Below are positions 38,020 to 49,574 of a stretch of 64,000 bases of DNA, piece by piece. Location of the stretch: assembly GCA_035578905.1 (NCBI GenBank), contig JAQJVL010000151.1, positions 1,015,001-1,079,000 of the forward strand. The letters are read 5' to 3'. Each line of letters opens with the position of its first letter. Position 1 is the first letter of the stretch. Under the pieces are notes generated by a model. That model was not told the origin of the DNA. It saw nothing but the letters and a program-made list of their open reading frames with translations, and did not search any database. The stretch comes from Stictocephala bisonia (Eukaryota; Arthropoda; Insecta; Hemiptera; Membracidae). The translations under genes were made by a program, and so were the position numbers.

Positions 38020-38115
38020 CAACAATTTTACACACTAAGACTACTAAGGGGGGGGGGGTCTTAGTGTGTAAAATTGTTGGTCATATTGAACTAAATTTAA
38101 TTTAGTTCAATATGA
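38020..38115. repeat. Two adjacent perfect palindromes around a G11 tract
   Basis: The first has 22-bp exact arms at 38020-38041 and 38058-38079 (CAACAATTTTACACACTAAG with AC at its end, and its complement). Its loop is TACTAA followed by a G run totalling 11 with the first base of the right arm. One base later comes a second: 17-bp exact arms (TCATATTGAACTAAATT and its complement) around a single T at 38081-38115. Perfect arms of this length side by side are unusual in otherwise diverged DNA and imply recent formation, template switching during replication, or a sequencing or assembly artefact. Confidence 0.93.
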
Positions 38116-38119
38116 CACT

Positions 38120-41100
38120 ATGGTTTTATATTGTTAAAGAAACATTACTCTACGAACAAACCGTTATTTTTATAACGGTTACCAGAGACACTATTAGCAG
38201 CTGCTTTATTGTATAAAGTATGTACGTACCTATTTACTTAAATAATGAATCAATGAACAATTCAATTTTGAATGTTTTTTAGTTATATGCTTTGAAAATT
38301 GAGCTATTGTCCAAAATTATCAGCTCTTCTTTTAAATCTTCCCTCCTGCCGGGTTGTTATATTCATTAATCCACACCATAATGATTTCATAGAGGTCAAA
38401 TAATAATACTAACCATATATGAGGAAGATGTAATGTATATTTAAACCATTAATACAAACTTTACCACACTAATAGTCAAGTCTGCTTTATCTACTACCAT
38501 CTAATTTAAATTTTAGATAAAAAATAAAATGCAGAAATATGCGCATATCAACAACTTTACCCTAACACAAATTATATTGTAGTTAATACCAAAAATAAAT
38601 TTTTAAATGTTGGATTGGTATGTGCATACATATTGTTCCTAGCTAATTTATAATAAATCAATAGACTGCCTCCAACCCCGAATAACCCGGAAATTTGGTG
38701 GGAAAATATATCATATGGCTTTATATTAAAAGTATCATATTCTCCTTTGTTTTTCTGTGCCCTGTTGTTATCTTTTTTTCGTTTAAATTCCGAATCAATA
38801 AAAATGAATATTTTAATGCCCCCAGCCATTCAAATCTGACTACATTATTTTCCTTGTAATTTAAAATATTCGTTGTCATTTAAAATAACTGATCTACTAT
38901 ACAGTTGTAATAATAATAGATGTATAACTTTAAAATGTTTGTTTTCCTTTTCTTAAACTATACATTTACGTTTCCCTGTATTCAAAATGAACCCATAATA
39001 CATTTTTTAGGAGACGTTTAGTGAGGGTTGAAAAACACTAAATTTGACTTAGTTAAAATCAATAGTAATTCACGTTTCATAGTTATATAAGGTTTAATTA
39101 TATGATTCTAATATTTTACATGAGAAAAATGTAATATTTATAAACCTTAGTTAAGTTAAAAGGCAGTGAGTAATTCGTTGCAACGTAAGATATTAAAACA
39201 TTAATAAACAGATTAAAACTCCAAGTAATGTAATTAACTTCGGGTTGTATCTTCACAGCTGACGTTTTTAATTAAAGTTTGTATCGTTATAAATCGTCTA
39301 CACTGAAATATTATGACAGAGATATTGATTAAGAAGATCGTGTTTGTTGTATTTATGACGTAAAGCAATATCCACAACACAAAATAAAGTCCTTCAGTTG
39401 CTAATAATTGTCTTTTTGAGTATTTATATTACAAGCACAATTAATTAAAAGGAAACTGTTCAGCTATTTGTTTTTCTTACTGTAAGTGAAATTACTCTTT
39501 CAATACAGTTTTATTACAAAGTAACGAATAGCTGTTAATTATGTTTGTCTGTTTGAGCCTTGGAATAAAAAACAAAATCAAAGTATTTGATGCCATATTA
39601 ATAAAATTATTTAAAAAGTGAATAAATATATTTGTTTAGAGCACCTGTTATAAATGTTCTTATCTCATCCGACATAATTTTAGAATAAAAGGCCACGATA
39701 ACATTCTATGCACATTAAACGATAGTAACAAATCACAACATTTTTATAATTACCCTCAGGTTATTGCAAAATACGTACAACTTTTCTTTAAACATTCTAA
39801 TAAGGACATTTTATTTGTGTTTAAAAAGTACGTTTTATTTTCAAAATATGTGATATGATATAGAGGACATTGCTATTCTGGTCTTGAAAATGTTTGCCCT
39901 TTAATAGCATACAAATTGGGAAATATTCCTATAATTTCCAGTTGGCATAGTTTTGACACAAAATGAGACAAAAAGGTTTGTATCTTTGTATCTTTGGAAG
40001 TTTTCTTAGAACTGTTCAACCAAGGTTTTCTTCATATTATAAGCATTTACTCATAAATAAAATAAATAACATCTCTGACGTCAATTGTATTTTGTTTTAA
40101 TGTTTAATACCAGCTGTTATAGAAATTTTACAAATTTAAAGCTATTTAATTTTGTTTATTGCATTTTGAAATTATATGCATTAAGACATAAAATAGAAAA
40201 ATAGGCCATATTTTTTAAATTACAGCCTATCTGTTGCATCTGGATACTTTCAACAGTTCATGAGTTTTTCGGGCAACCGAAATATTTATTGCTGGTTTTT
40301 TTTTATTCCTTAAAAAACCTCTGATATTCAGCAATTTGCTAAGTTTGTAATAAATATAGTCAACGACAAATATCCTACTGTACAATCTTTAATGGCATTT
40401 ATTGGCAGCTACCCATGAATTTATTTGATACGACGTACATGAAAACATGTTCGATATTCAAACATGGCTCTCCGTGTCAGGTTGTTTCTGTACAGTTGAA
40501 GGGTATTGGCAGATGTCTGTTCCACAGAACTAGGCTGACATTATATTACTACATGTTAGATTTATGTTTATTTTTATAGATCTGAGATTTCTTACAGATT
40601 ATTCAAATGTATTTTTAAAGCGGTAAGAAATTTACAGGAAGGCTATTATTTTACAAATAAATAAATAAGTGTAAATTTTCATATAATTAAATATATTAAA
40701 AAGACATATCTTTTTTGCATTAAAAAGTATAAATATACAAAACATCACCATTTACATAATAGTTAGTGATTTTAGTTCCCTAGCTTTGTAAGTAAATTTA
40801 CTTCACCTAAATATAAATAGCATCCTCACCCTGTTTACAAAGGTCCAAATTCCGTTCTGTGCCCTTGTAAAACTATATTTACACATATACTTAACACTCG
40901 TTGGTATATGAAGTATTAAATATAGTTAATTTTAGTTAGAATAGCCATCGCAAAGATTCCGCAGTCAACGCACGACACAACAAGTTGAAAAAATCCTACT
41001 GGACTAAGTGACGAGGGATTTTGTACTTATCACAATGAGAAAAGAGAATATCGAGTTAGAAAACCTCTTTTTAAATAAAAATACACTACTCATCGTATTA

Positions 41101-42860
41101 TGTAGTATAAAAGTGGATAATATCATGACTTGATTATTTAAGGGAAAAGAAAATATAATGATTGTGGGGGGGGGGGCAGATAACGAAATTCAACCCAGCA
41201 CTGTTTGTTATTTTCAAAATGAGATTCTTCCTATCAGTGCAGGCTCCGAAGTTTGTTAGTGAACTTAATTATGTAGCTTTTAAATTATTGTTAAAATTAA
41301 TATTTTCTGTTTGCATAATCAATAAATAAATCATTTATTTTATATAAGTTCTTAACATTAAATTAATTATATAATTAATTCACACCTATTTGAAGAGTTT
41401 TATTAGTTAGCTGTATTCAATTAAGTCATTAAGTGTAAATAAATGTAGTTTCTCAAACAGCATAAATATGAAACAAGTGAATTTCACAAAATACAAATTT
41501 ACTTCAACATTAGTACAAAATATACAAATATTATAGTGATCGATTCTGGTCAAGCACGTTTATTTTGCTCAGACCAGAGAAGTTAAAAGGAATGGAACTA
41601 GTGTTCGACTACACTACGTTTGTCACGGTAAACTTATGGTAGTGACTGTTTGAATTAAAAATTAATCTGGCCATTCATTTGTTTGTTACGATCTATATAT
41701 TTTTCTTTAAAATACATATATCTTCCCTTCCACATAAATCTACACTTATTTCCAAATTTGAAGATGCATTTTCATTAATTGAATTAACACGTTGGTGACA
41801 GTTAGGCATGTGTTTTCCTAAATTTCATCTTGTGGGCTTCTTCTTTTTAAAGGTGGTTTTTTTTTATCTTTTGTTGACATTTACAGTCTGACCTAAGTAA
41901 AACGTGTATAAATCCATGATTATACCTTTAAAAATAAAAATCCTTAAAGATCAAATGTAGCAAAAACACTACTGAATTGTGACCAAAGTTTGAATTCTGT
42001 CTATTTGGGTATTACATTGTTTATGGTTTACACCATTTCACATAGTCGAACTCGTAAACTATAAGATGGCTGCAACATATTTAATATATAAAGTAGGTTA
42101 AAATAAAAGCAACATGGAACAATAATAAATATATACAATAAAAACTACGATAACTAAAATTGAGTAAAAAGTTATTCATTTTATGTATTTTCAGTATCGT
42201 ATTTTTAACACAATACATTCTTGCCGATAATCTGACATGTTTTATGCAGTTACTGACAGTGTAGATTAAAACACCAAAGTAAGGTTAAAATTGTAAGGTT
42301 ATAATTTTATAAGATTTATGAGGTACCAGTCAGTGTTCCCTGAGAGAGCACGTTCTAAAGCCTTCATAACATTGTTCATCTCATAAATATTCATGCAGCA
42401 TTCCAGATCTCCAGTCGAAGCGGCTTTGCTGGAGAGACTTTATTTTGAAAAATAGGGTCAATATTTTCCCAGCCGGACTATGAAGTGTTAATTTATGCTA
42501 TATTAATACTAACTTTATTTATTGAAAGTATTTGCAAAATTAAATATTTATATTCGTATTTTAGAACATCAAAATCAATCATCTATGATATTGTGTGATG
42601 AGTATTGAGCATGTATTATACCTAATGTCCTAAGAGATTAGACAATGAGTGATGTAAACTCTTATTTTCTGTATTTCTTCTAAATAAATTGGTAAAACAA
42701 TATTAAAAACATTATTTTACATTGACTAAAGATACAGTAAGACTTATGAGTTTTGATTACATTTCAGAAATAAAAGATACCACCTCAATAAAGAATGTAA
42801 AATATGAAAAAAGTAATAAATATTATAACATATATTAAAAGTTATTAAATTTGTATCTGA
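38120..42860. other. Long AT-rich intergenic stretch
   Basis: No recognisable exon, RNA gene or transposon coding sequence was found on either strand. A G11-12 run occurs near 41166. Less AT-rich patches near 40440-40540 and 42325-42480 have no frame or motif I can name. Confidence 0.5.
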
Positions 42861-42863
42861 AAC

Positions 42864-42921
42864 ATTGCCATTTTATTTAGTAGCGTATAATCAACGATAT
42901 CATGCAATATTACATTTACAA
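42864..42921. repeat. 58-bp direct repeat, copy 1
   Basis: The sequence from ATTGCCATTTTA through AGTAGCGTATAATCAACGAT to TTACAA matches 43626-43683 at 55 of 58 positions. The copies are 762 bp apart. The element between them shows no coding sequence. Confidence 0.9.
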
Positions 42922-43625
42922 TACAAGTTACAAGTTAGCGTCCTTCCCTTGGGCGACTCCTGTATAAATTTAGTGTACTGAAGTCGACCGCCATAGTATT
43001 TGTACTTTATTTTTGTGGAATCTTATAATTATGTTGTACGTACCTGTACGTAATATCCTTTTACATTTTTAAATTTAATCAATATAATTAAAAATATGTA
43101 CGCGTATTATTGTTTTTAGTCAATTTACGTGGAAATTGTGATTCAAGAACCAGTAATCTGCACCTGTGAAAAACCTCCAATCGTTTCAGCTTTCATTCAC
43201 AGAGGCCTGAAATGAATATAAGATTAGCACTGACTCAATATACAGTTTTAAAAATCCTAACAGAGGATTGCCAACGTAAAATACCACTATTCTCCCAGAA
43301 GACCGGCCAAAAGCTTTTGTTACGAGAGCTCTCAGGGTTCAGTCTGTTTGCAGTTGTTCAATGAATACAATGCCACTTGCACTAAAGTGGGCATTGAGTT
43401 CAGTGAGTTGACTGTAACAAGGGCAGTGCGTGATTCAATGAAGTATCAATCAACTTAATTAAACAAGTTTTTACCTCTATCAAATTTTACCACTATTATC
43501 TCATAATCCTACCATGTGTTTAAATTAGTTCAAACATTTGTCTAACATTTTAGATTAATATTTCTGATATTAATTTTGATAAACAAGTTTTGATAAATTC
43601 GTTCTTATAAAAGTGTTTTGTATGT

Positions 43626-43683
43626 ATTGCCATTTTAGTTAGTAGCGTATAATCAACGATATCATGTAATATTACAGTTACAA
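43626..43683. repeat. 58-bp direct repeat, copy 2
   Basis: Second copy of 42864-42921, same strand. The shared core AGTAGCGTATAATCAACGAT is identical. The repeats could be short terminal direct repeats of a decayed insertion or simply a local duplication. Confidence 0.9.
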
Positions 43684-44034
43684 AACTGGTAGTTACAAGT
43701 TGTAAATGCTATTTACTGTATTATAACTACTTTAAAACTGTAATAAGCTAGATTAAAAACTTACAAACAACTATCTCAAATTCTGTTAGATTTTTTAATC
43801 TCATTTATTTTAATTCTCAATTTTTTTAATTTTTTCTTATAGCAAAAGAACTATAATTAATATCATTTTGAATACAGAACTAAGCAAGATAAAATGATCA
43901 ATTAATAAGGCTTTTAATAGATACATTTTTTTTTTTTTTTAATTTATGAGGAACCTTAAAATTATGTTTGAGTTTTTACCTGTACGTTAATACATTTATT
44001 CGTAAGACGCCCATCGTCAAGATTTGGGTGGTTA

Positions 44035-44246
44035 TGGATTTCGGATTGTGTGATGAATGTAGATGCGCGAATGTAGTCATTGTTACAAAATAAGGCCTTA
44101 GAAAGTGTCATTAATTAATAGCGCAATGACGAAAAGTCGGTGATTATCAGTTGATTTCTTTGAAAATATGTTATGACTGTGATTAGAATTGAACTGAGAA
44201 CCTTTAGTTTATGAAGCTAGGTTTTTAACCAACTACACTACCGACC
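44035..44246 (-). mobile_element. tRNA-derived SINE with A and B boxes
   Basis: On the minus strand the head starts near 44246 with GGTCGG, then a clear Pol III A box TAGTGTAGTTGG (44240-44229). A B-box-like AGTTCAATTCT (44195-44185) lies 33 bp away, the spacing found in tRNA genes. The body then leads to the tail that also occurs at 1-127 and 63770-63945 (plus-strand GAATGTAGTCATTGTTAC and GATGAATGTAGATG). No CCA end or intact cloverleaf supports a functional tRNA. Length is about 210 bp. No clear target-site duplication was seen. Confidence 0.72.
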
Positions 44247-44584
44247 AATTTAAATGTAATCTTAAGGAAAATATTAATTTTCTACATAACGAATTACTGA
44301 TGCTATGAGAAAGTATCTTTGGAGCCTTGTGGCTTGTCAAAACATAACTCCTAGTTAGTAAATAAATGACACCCCTTGACTCTCAATGTATAATGCAATT
44401 GATCATAATAGGCCATTCATGTATTCAGTGTAACAGCAAGTATTTTAAATTCCAAGTACGTAAAATTGTATTACAACCATCAACTTTCTAACTGAACTTG
44501 CAATAATCTTCACATTGATAAACCTGATTTAACATGGCTTGGAATACTAGTTTCTCAATTGCCATTTAGAGCAATGTCCTTATA

Positions 44585-45800
44585 CAGGGTGTTCCCAAAC
44601 TAAGTTCCGAAACTTCAGGTTATGATTCGTTGGGTAAAAATAAGTAAAAATGTTCCTATACATATAGGTCCGAATATGCTTCGTTTTAAATATGGCGGCC
44701 ATTTTCGTATTTTCACTGAATTATTAGTAATTTTGTAACCCCTTATAATACGGTGCTCAAATTTGGAACAAAGGTACTTGTTCTGCTTTATTTAAGGTTT
44801 GATAATATTATTTTATTATATTCAATATTTTCAAAATGGCGACACTTAAAAACTTTTAATTGTAAATTGCGCAAAAACACCCCATCTTAGATAAAATGCA
44901 GAAGACATAAGAAGGTTGCCAAATGTAATAAAAAATCTAACAAGTTCCAATTGAATAAAATATGTCCATAAATAAAGGAGTAACAACAATTTAGGCAATA
45001 CGATGTATGCTCTGTTTCATTTTATTGGACATTGAATTGCTGGTGTTGAATGCATTTCATATCAGCTTATGAAGTAAATATTAAACTGCTGATATTTTAG
45101 CATTTTCATTACAGATTAATCATTGTTGATAAATTAGATTATGATATGTTTTAAAATAGTTTAATTAGTTTCTTTGTGCGTAATAACCAGTAATGGAACA
45201 ACAAATATAGTACTACAACTCACAAAAACTATTCATATATCACAATATAATTTGTCAACAATGAGTAATCTGTTTTGAAAATGATAAAATATCAGCTGTT
45301 TATTATTTACTTCATCAGCTGATATGAAATGCATTCAACACCAGCAATTCAATGTCTAATAAAATGAAACATAGCATACGTTGTATTGCCTAAATTGATG
45401 TTACTCCTTTATTTATGAAAAAATGTAATTCATTTGGAACTTGTTATATTTTTCATTACATTTGGTAACTTTTTTATTCCCAGTGCATTTTTTCTAAGAT
45501 TGCGCGTTTTTGCGCAATTTACAATTAAAAGATTTTAAGTGCCACCATTTTTAAAATATTGAATATAATAAAATAATATTATCACAACCTTAAATAATAC
45601 AGAACACTTACCTTCGTTCCAAATTTGAGCGCCGTATTTTAAGGGGTAATGAAATTACTAATAATTTAGTGAAAATACGAAAATGGCCGCCATATTTACA
45701 ACGAAGCATATTCGGACCTATATGTATAGGAACATTTTTACTTATTTTGACCCAACGAAACATAACCTGAAGTTTCGGAACTTAGTTTGGGAACTCTCTG
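44585..45800. mobile_element. 1.2-kb fold-back transposon with TA target site
   Basis: The left end CAGGGTGTTCCCAAACTAAG and the right end, which reads CAGAGAGTTCCCAAACTAAG in reverse complement, are flanked by TA at 44583-44584 and 45801-45802. The inverted arms extend about 550-600 bp each, nearly the whole element, including ATGGCGGCCATTTTCGTATT on the left and AATGGCCGCCATATTT on the right, with a small loop near 45150-45230. There is no transposase frame. TA duplication and a CAGGG-type end fit a non-autonomous Tc1/mariner-superfamily element. A transcript would be a very long hairpin. Confidence 0.88.
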
Positions 45801-45804
45801 TATA

Positions 45805-46965
45805 TCATTACTTTAGATAAACAGATCTTTAGTAGTTAAATCACATAACTTGGCAAACATAAATTCCCATTGCTCATATCGCGAATGGGAATTTTGATAT
45901 TTCCTGGGTCAACTGTCCTGGCCACAGCAGTCAGGCCGTGACTCCTTATGACAGGAACAGAATATTCATACTAAGATTGTATGCATGTAGTTCCTTGTAA
46001 TGTTTACAGAAAATTTAACCTGTACTTTCTGTAACCATTAATTAAATTTTCATTGTAATTACACATTAGATATTGAATTTTTTTTAGTTCTATTAATTTA
46101 ATCGTTAACACTAAATATGTGAGAAACATACCTAAGGAATATAATCAGGGAAATATTCAGGCTGTGATGAAGGATGGAAGCCTCTCAGAACAAAGGATGA
46201 GAAATTCACAAACAACGTTGCACAAATAAAAATGCAGAGCCTCACCTCATAACTACTTTCGACTTAGTTTAAGTTTATTTTTAAAAGATCATAGCTGAAT
46301 GCTTTGAAATTCTGTTGAATTCCGTTGTAAATCTGGGGAACAAAGTAAGAAAAAGCATTCCTTCCTATTCCAGTGGAAAATAACTAAATGCACTTCAAAT
46401 TAGTAAAATTAAATTTTGTAAATTATATTTTAAAAACAAACAATTAGTTCGCTTAGTGTAATCTACTTTAATTAAAAACACGTTCGTAGAAAACTATTTG
46501 TATAGAAATACTAAAACTGTTCATGAACTTAAATGAAATATTTTCTACCTTTATTATAAAGTTTCTTTGAAACACTTGGAGAAGTTATTATTCCATTATT
46601 AAATAATAAATCATTTCTTAAATGCAGAATAATTAAAATATTACCAACCTTACAGATTCAAAGATTTTAGTCTAATTCTTTCTATAACGTGTTTTTTTCC
46701 TTTTTCCATATGAAAACGTTATTAATAAAACTGAATGATAATTTTCTTAAATAAAATTGACTTTAATAATATTATAGTTGATAACTTATGACCAATGATA
46801 ATATGGCAATGCTACAATAAAAAACTTAATTAATGGTGAGCATTTTTCCTCTTGTGAGGTTTGAAAAACAATATAAAATTGTTATACTTGGAAAACTAAC
46901 TAATTAGATGTAATCGATTAGCTAAGTGCACTCGAGATATGTGTATATAGAAAGTATTGGTATTT
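45805..46965. other. AT-rich intergenic sequence between two fold-back elements
   Basis: No gene or repeat terminus was recognised. A less AT-rich patch at about 45900-45965 has no interpretable frame. Confidence 0.5.
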
Positions 46966-46968
46966 TTA

Positions 46969-48761
46969 CAGGGTTGGGCAAAATTTTGGAACATATTTAT
47001 TGATTTCAAAAATATTGAAAGAAATGTAATGAAACTTTGTGGTTATGTACATTTCCTTATATCAAAAATTTAGACATATTTTACTTGTTTTTTGCATAGC
47101 TAGGTGATGGACCATGAAGGAAGTCTTGATATTTTTAAATGTAAGCCTACCTCGAGTTATACCTCATTTTAAAGATCTTTGCTTGTAAAACACAAGAGTG
47201 GAAACCTGAGGTCAAAATGATAACTCGGTCAGAAAATACAGGTACTCATAGAATTTAATGTCAGGGTTGGGCAAAAGTCTGGAATTTATTTATTAATTTT
47301 AAAACTATTAAGAGATAAAGTAATAAGACTTTGTAGTTATGTACATGACCCTATAGTAAACATATTGACATATTTTACTTGTTTTTTTCATATCCAGGGG
47401 ATAGCCCATGAAGGAAGTTTTAAAAATGTTAAAAGTAAGCCTATCTTGAGTTGTACCTCATTTTAAAGGTCTTTGTTTGTTGAATAAAAAAGTGCACATT
47501 TGAGGTCAAACGTGCGACTCATTCACAAAATACAGCGATTCAAAAAATTTAATGTCATATTACTAATTTAATGTCATATTACTAATTTAATGTCATATTA
47601 CTAATTTAATGTCATATTACTAATTTAATGTCATATTACTAATTTAATGTCATATTACTAATTTAATTTCATATTACTAATTTAATGTCATATTACTAAT
47701 TTAATGTCATATTACTAATTTAATGTCATATTACTAATTTAATGTCATATTACTAATTTAATGTCATATTACTAATTTAATGTCATATTACTAATTTAAT
47801 GTCATATTACTAATTTAATGTCATATTACTAATTTAATGTCATATTACTAATTTAATGTCATATTACTAATTTAATGTCATATTACTAATTCTTCTCGTT
47901 ATACGGCTATTTATTTAACAGTTTCAGATCCCTGTTGCTGATTATTTTGTTGTTTGTTAACAATCGTAACAAACGACTGCGGTATTAAAATAGCCATGCT
48001 ATTTAACTAAGATAAAAATAAGACAAAATTATTAAAACACTTTTGACAGTATGCTTAGCTAAGAGAGTCTAAAGGATATTATTATAATAATTTGTTACTT
48101 ATTTTTTGTGAAATCTAATTTATCATATTCAATTAGATAAATTATAGCTCTACGCAGCAATAGATAATAGCTATTTTACCTTTGTCTTAAGCATTGTTAG
48201 TTATATGACATTAAATTCTTTGAGTGGCTGTATTTTCTGACTAGGTCATCCTTTAGACCATAGGTTTGCACTCTTGTGTTTTACAAACATAGATAAGAGT
48301 TAGGTATAATTCGAGGTAGGCTTACATTTAACATTTTTAAGACTTCCTTCATGGGCTATCCTCTGGATATGCAAAAAACAAGTAAAATATGTCCAGATGT
48401 TGGTATAGGAAATGTACATAACTACAAAGTGTCGATACTTTTATTTTGATAGTTTTAAAATAAATAAATACATTCCAGACTTTTGCTCAACCCTGATATT
48501 AAATTCTTGGAGTGGCTGAATTTACTGACTGAGTCATCCTTTTGACCTCAGGTTTGCACTCTTCTGTTTTACAATCAAAGACCTTTAAAATATGGTAGGC
48601 CTATAACTCTAGGTAGGCTTAAATTTAAAATGTTTAAGACTTCCATCACGTGGCTATGCAAAAAACAAGTAAAATATATACATGTACATAACTGCAAAGT
48701 TTCATTACATTTCTTTCAATGGTTTTGAAATTAATAAATATATTCCAGACTTTTGCCCTAC
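46969..48761. mobile_element. Composite fold-back: two direct plus two inverted ~290-bp units
   Basis: Unit 1 (46969-47261) and unit 2 (47262-about 47560) both start CAGGGTTGGGCAAAA and end near AATTTAATGT. Units 3 (about 48199-48495) and 4 (about 48500-48761) are the same sequence inverted, ending CAGACTTTTGC followed by TCAACCCTG or CCTAC. Shared internal words include ACATATTTTACTTGTTTTTT and CATGAAGGAAGT. Between the direct and inverted pairs lie a 19-bp satellite (47548-47890) and about 300 bp of other sequence. No protein frame is present. This is a non-autonomous inverted-terminal-repeat element in which each end has been duplicated in tandem. Confidence 0.85.
47548..47890. repeat. 19-bp tandem repeat inside the composite fold-back (~18 copies)
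   Basis: TTTAATGTCATATTACTAA repeats about 18 times almost perfectly (one unit has TTTCAT). The sequence includes the unit tail AATTTAATGTCATAT, so the satellite seems to have grown out of the inner end of unit 2. The same tail appears once, inverted, at about 48199. Confidence 0.97.
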
Positions 48762-48769
48762 AATTTTAT

Positions 48770-49370
48770 AACCCACAGCTATCTCGGAGTGGCATTGTAC
48801 TTGACTGACGCCGTTTGGCTGCCTGGAGAAAACACATACCTTGCTTTAGTTACATTATTACAATAGTTCACTTGATGCACTTTACTTCCGAATCATGCAA
48901 TCTCCAAACTATGTTCCCTTAGTGGGTTTTTGTACAACATTCTAGTGTGAAGAGACGTGGCAGGGATAAACATTTCCATTCTAGATCATTGTCAAGAAAT
49001 CATAGATCATTGTTACCTAAGAAATCATAGACCACTAAAAGTAACTCATATTTTCTTAGACCCTCCTCAATAAAAATTAAGGTAAGAAGCTTTAGTATAT
49101 AATAACAATATCATATCACTTTCCATGTGGTTTAAACATTTTCTTTGGTTTTCTTTATATATATACATTAAAATAACATACCAAATGCTGTTTGGAACGA
49201 TATATTAAATATTTCAATATATTTAATATATTAAATTATAATTTAAATTCACTTTTTTTTAATTTTTTCGACAATGTCGTAGACCAATATAATAATCGTT
49301 TCTCAACTTATACACTTTGCAGTAGTAAATAATGGATTTACACACTTTTAAGCTGAAAAACACGACAAAA
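48770..49370. other. Intergenic sequence
   Basis: No gene recognised. AATCATAGATCATTGT and AAATCATAGACCACTA form a small local duplication near 48995-49040. Confidence 0.5.
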
Positions 49371-49375
49371 ATTAA

Positions 49376-49574
49376 GAGAGTTACGAGGTTAAGTAGCGTG
49401 TCTTATATGATGTGTCTGGGGAGATGAGTGTGAATTGCTCATCTTGCATGAACGTGTTAGATTACAAAGATGAAGAGGGTAACGAGGTTAAGGAGACGGT
49501 CTTGTCTGATGTGTCTGGGGAGATGAGTGTGAATTGCTCATCTTGCATGAACGTGTGAGATTACAAAGTTGATA
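49376..49574 (+). pseudogene. Two-copy 99-bp coding-like duplication with CxxC
   Basis: Two direct copies offset by exactly 99 bp. The second half of each is almost identical over about 59 bp, including GTGTCTGGGGAGATGAGTGT. In one frame each copy reads DVSGEMSVNCSSCMNV, with a C-x2-C pair, followed in copy 1 by LDYKDEEGNEVKETVLS. The single base that differs turns TTA into TGA in copy 2, and copy 1 has a TAG upstream, so this is not an intact gene. The 33-codon period, polar composition and CxxC suggest a relic of a repeated coding exon. I cannot name a family. Confidence 0.45.

Noticed and set aside
44185..44246. A genuine tRNA gene
   Set aside because: A and B boxes are present, but the cloverleaf stems are not convincing and the sequence continues into a SINE body and tail seen elsewhere in the window.
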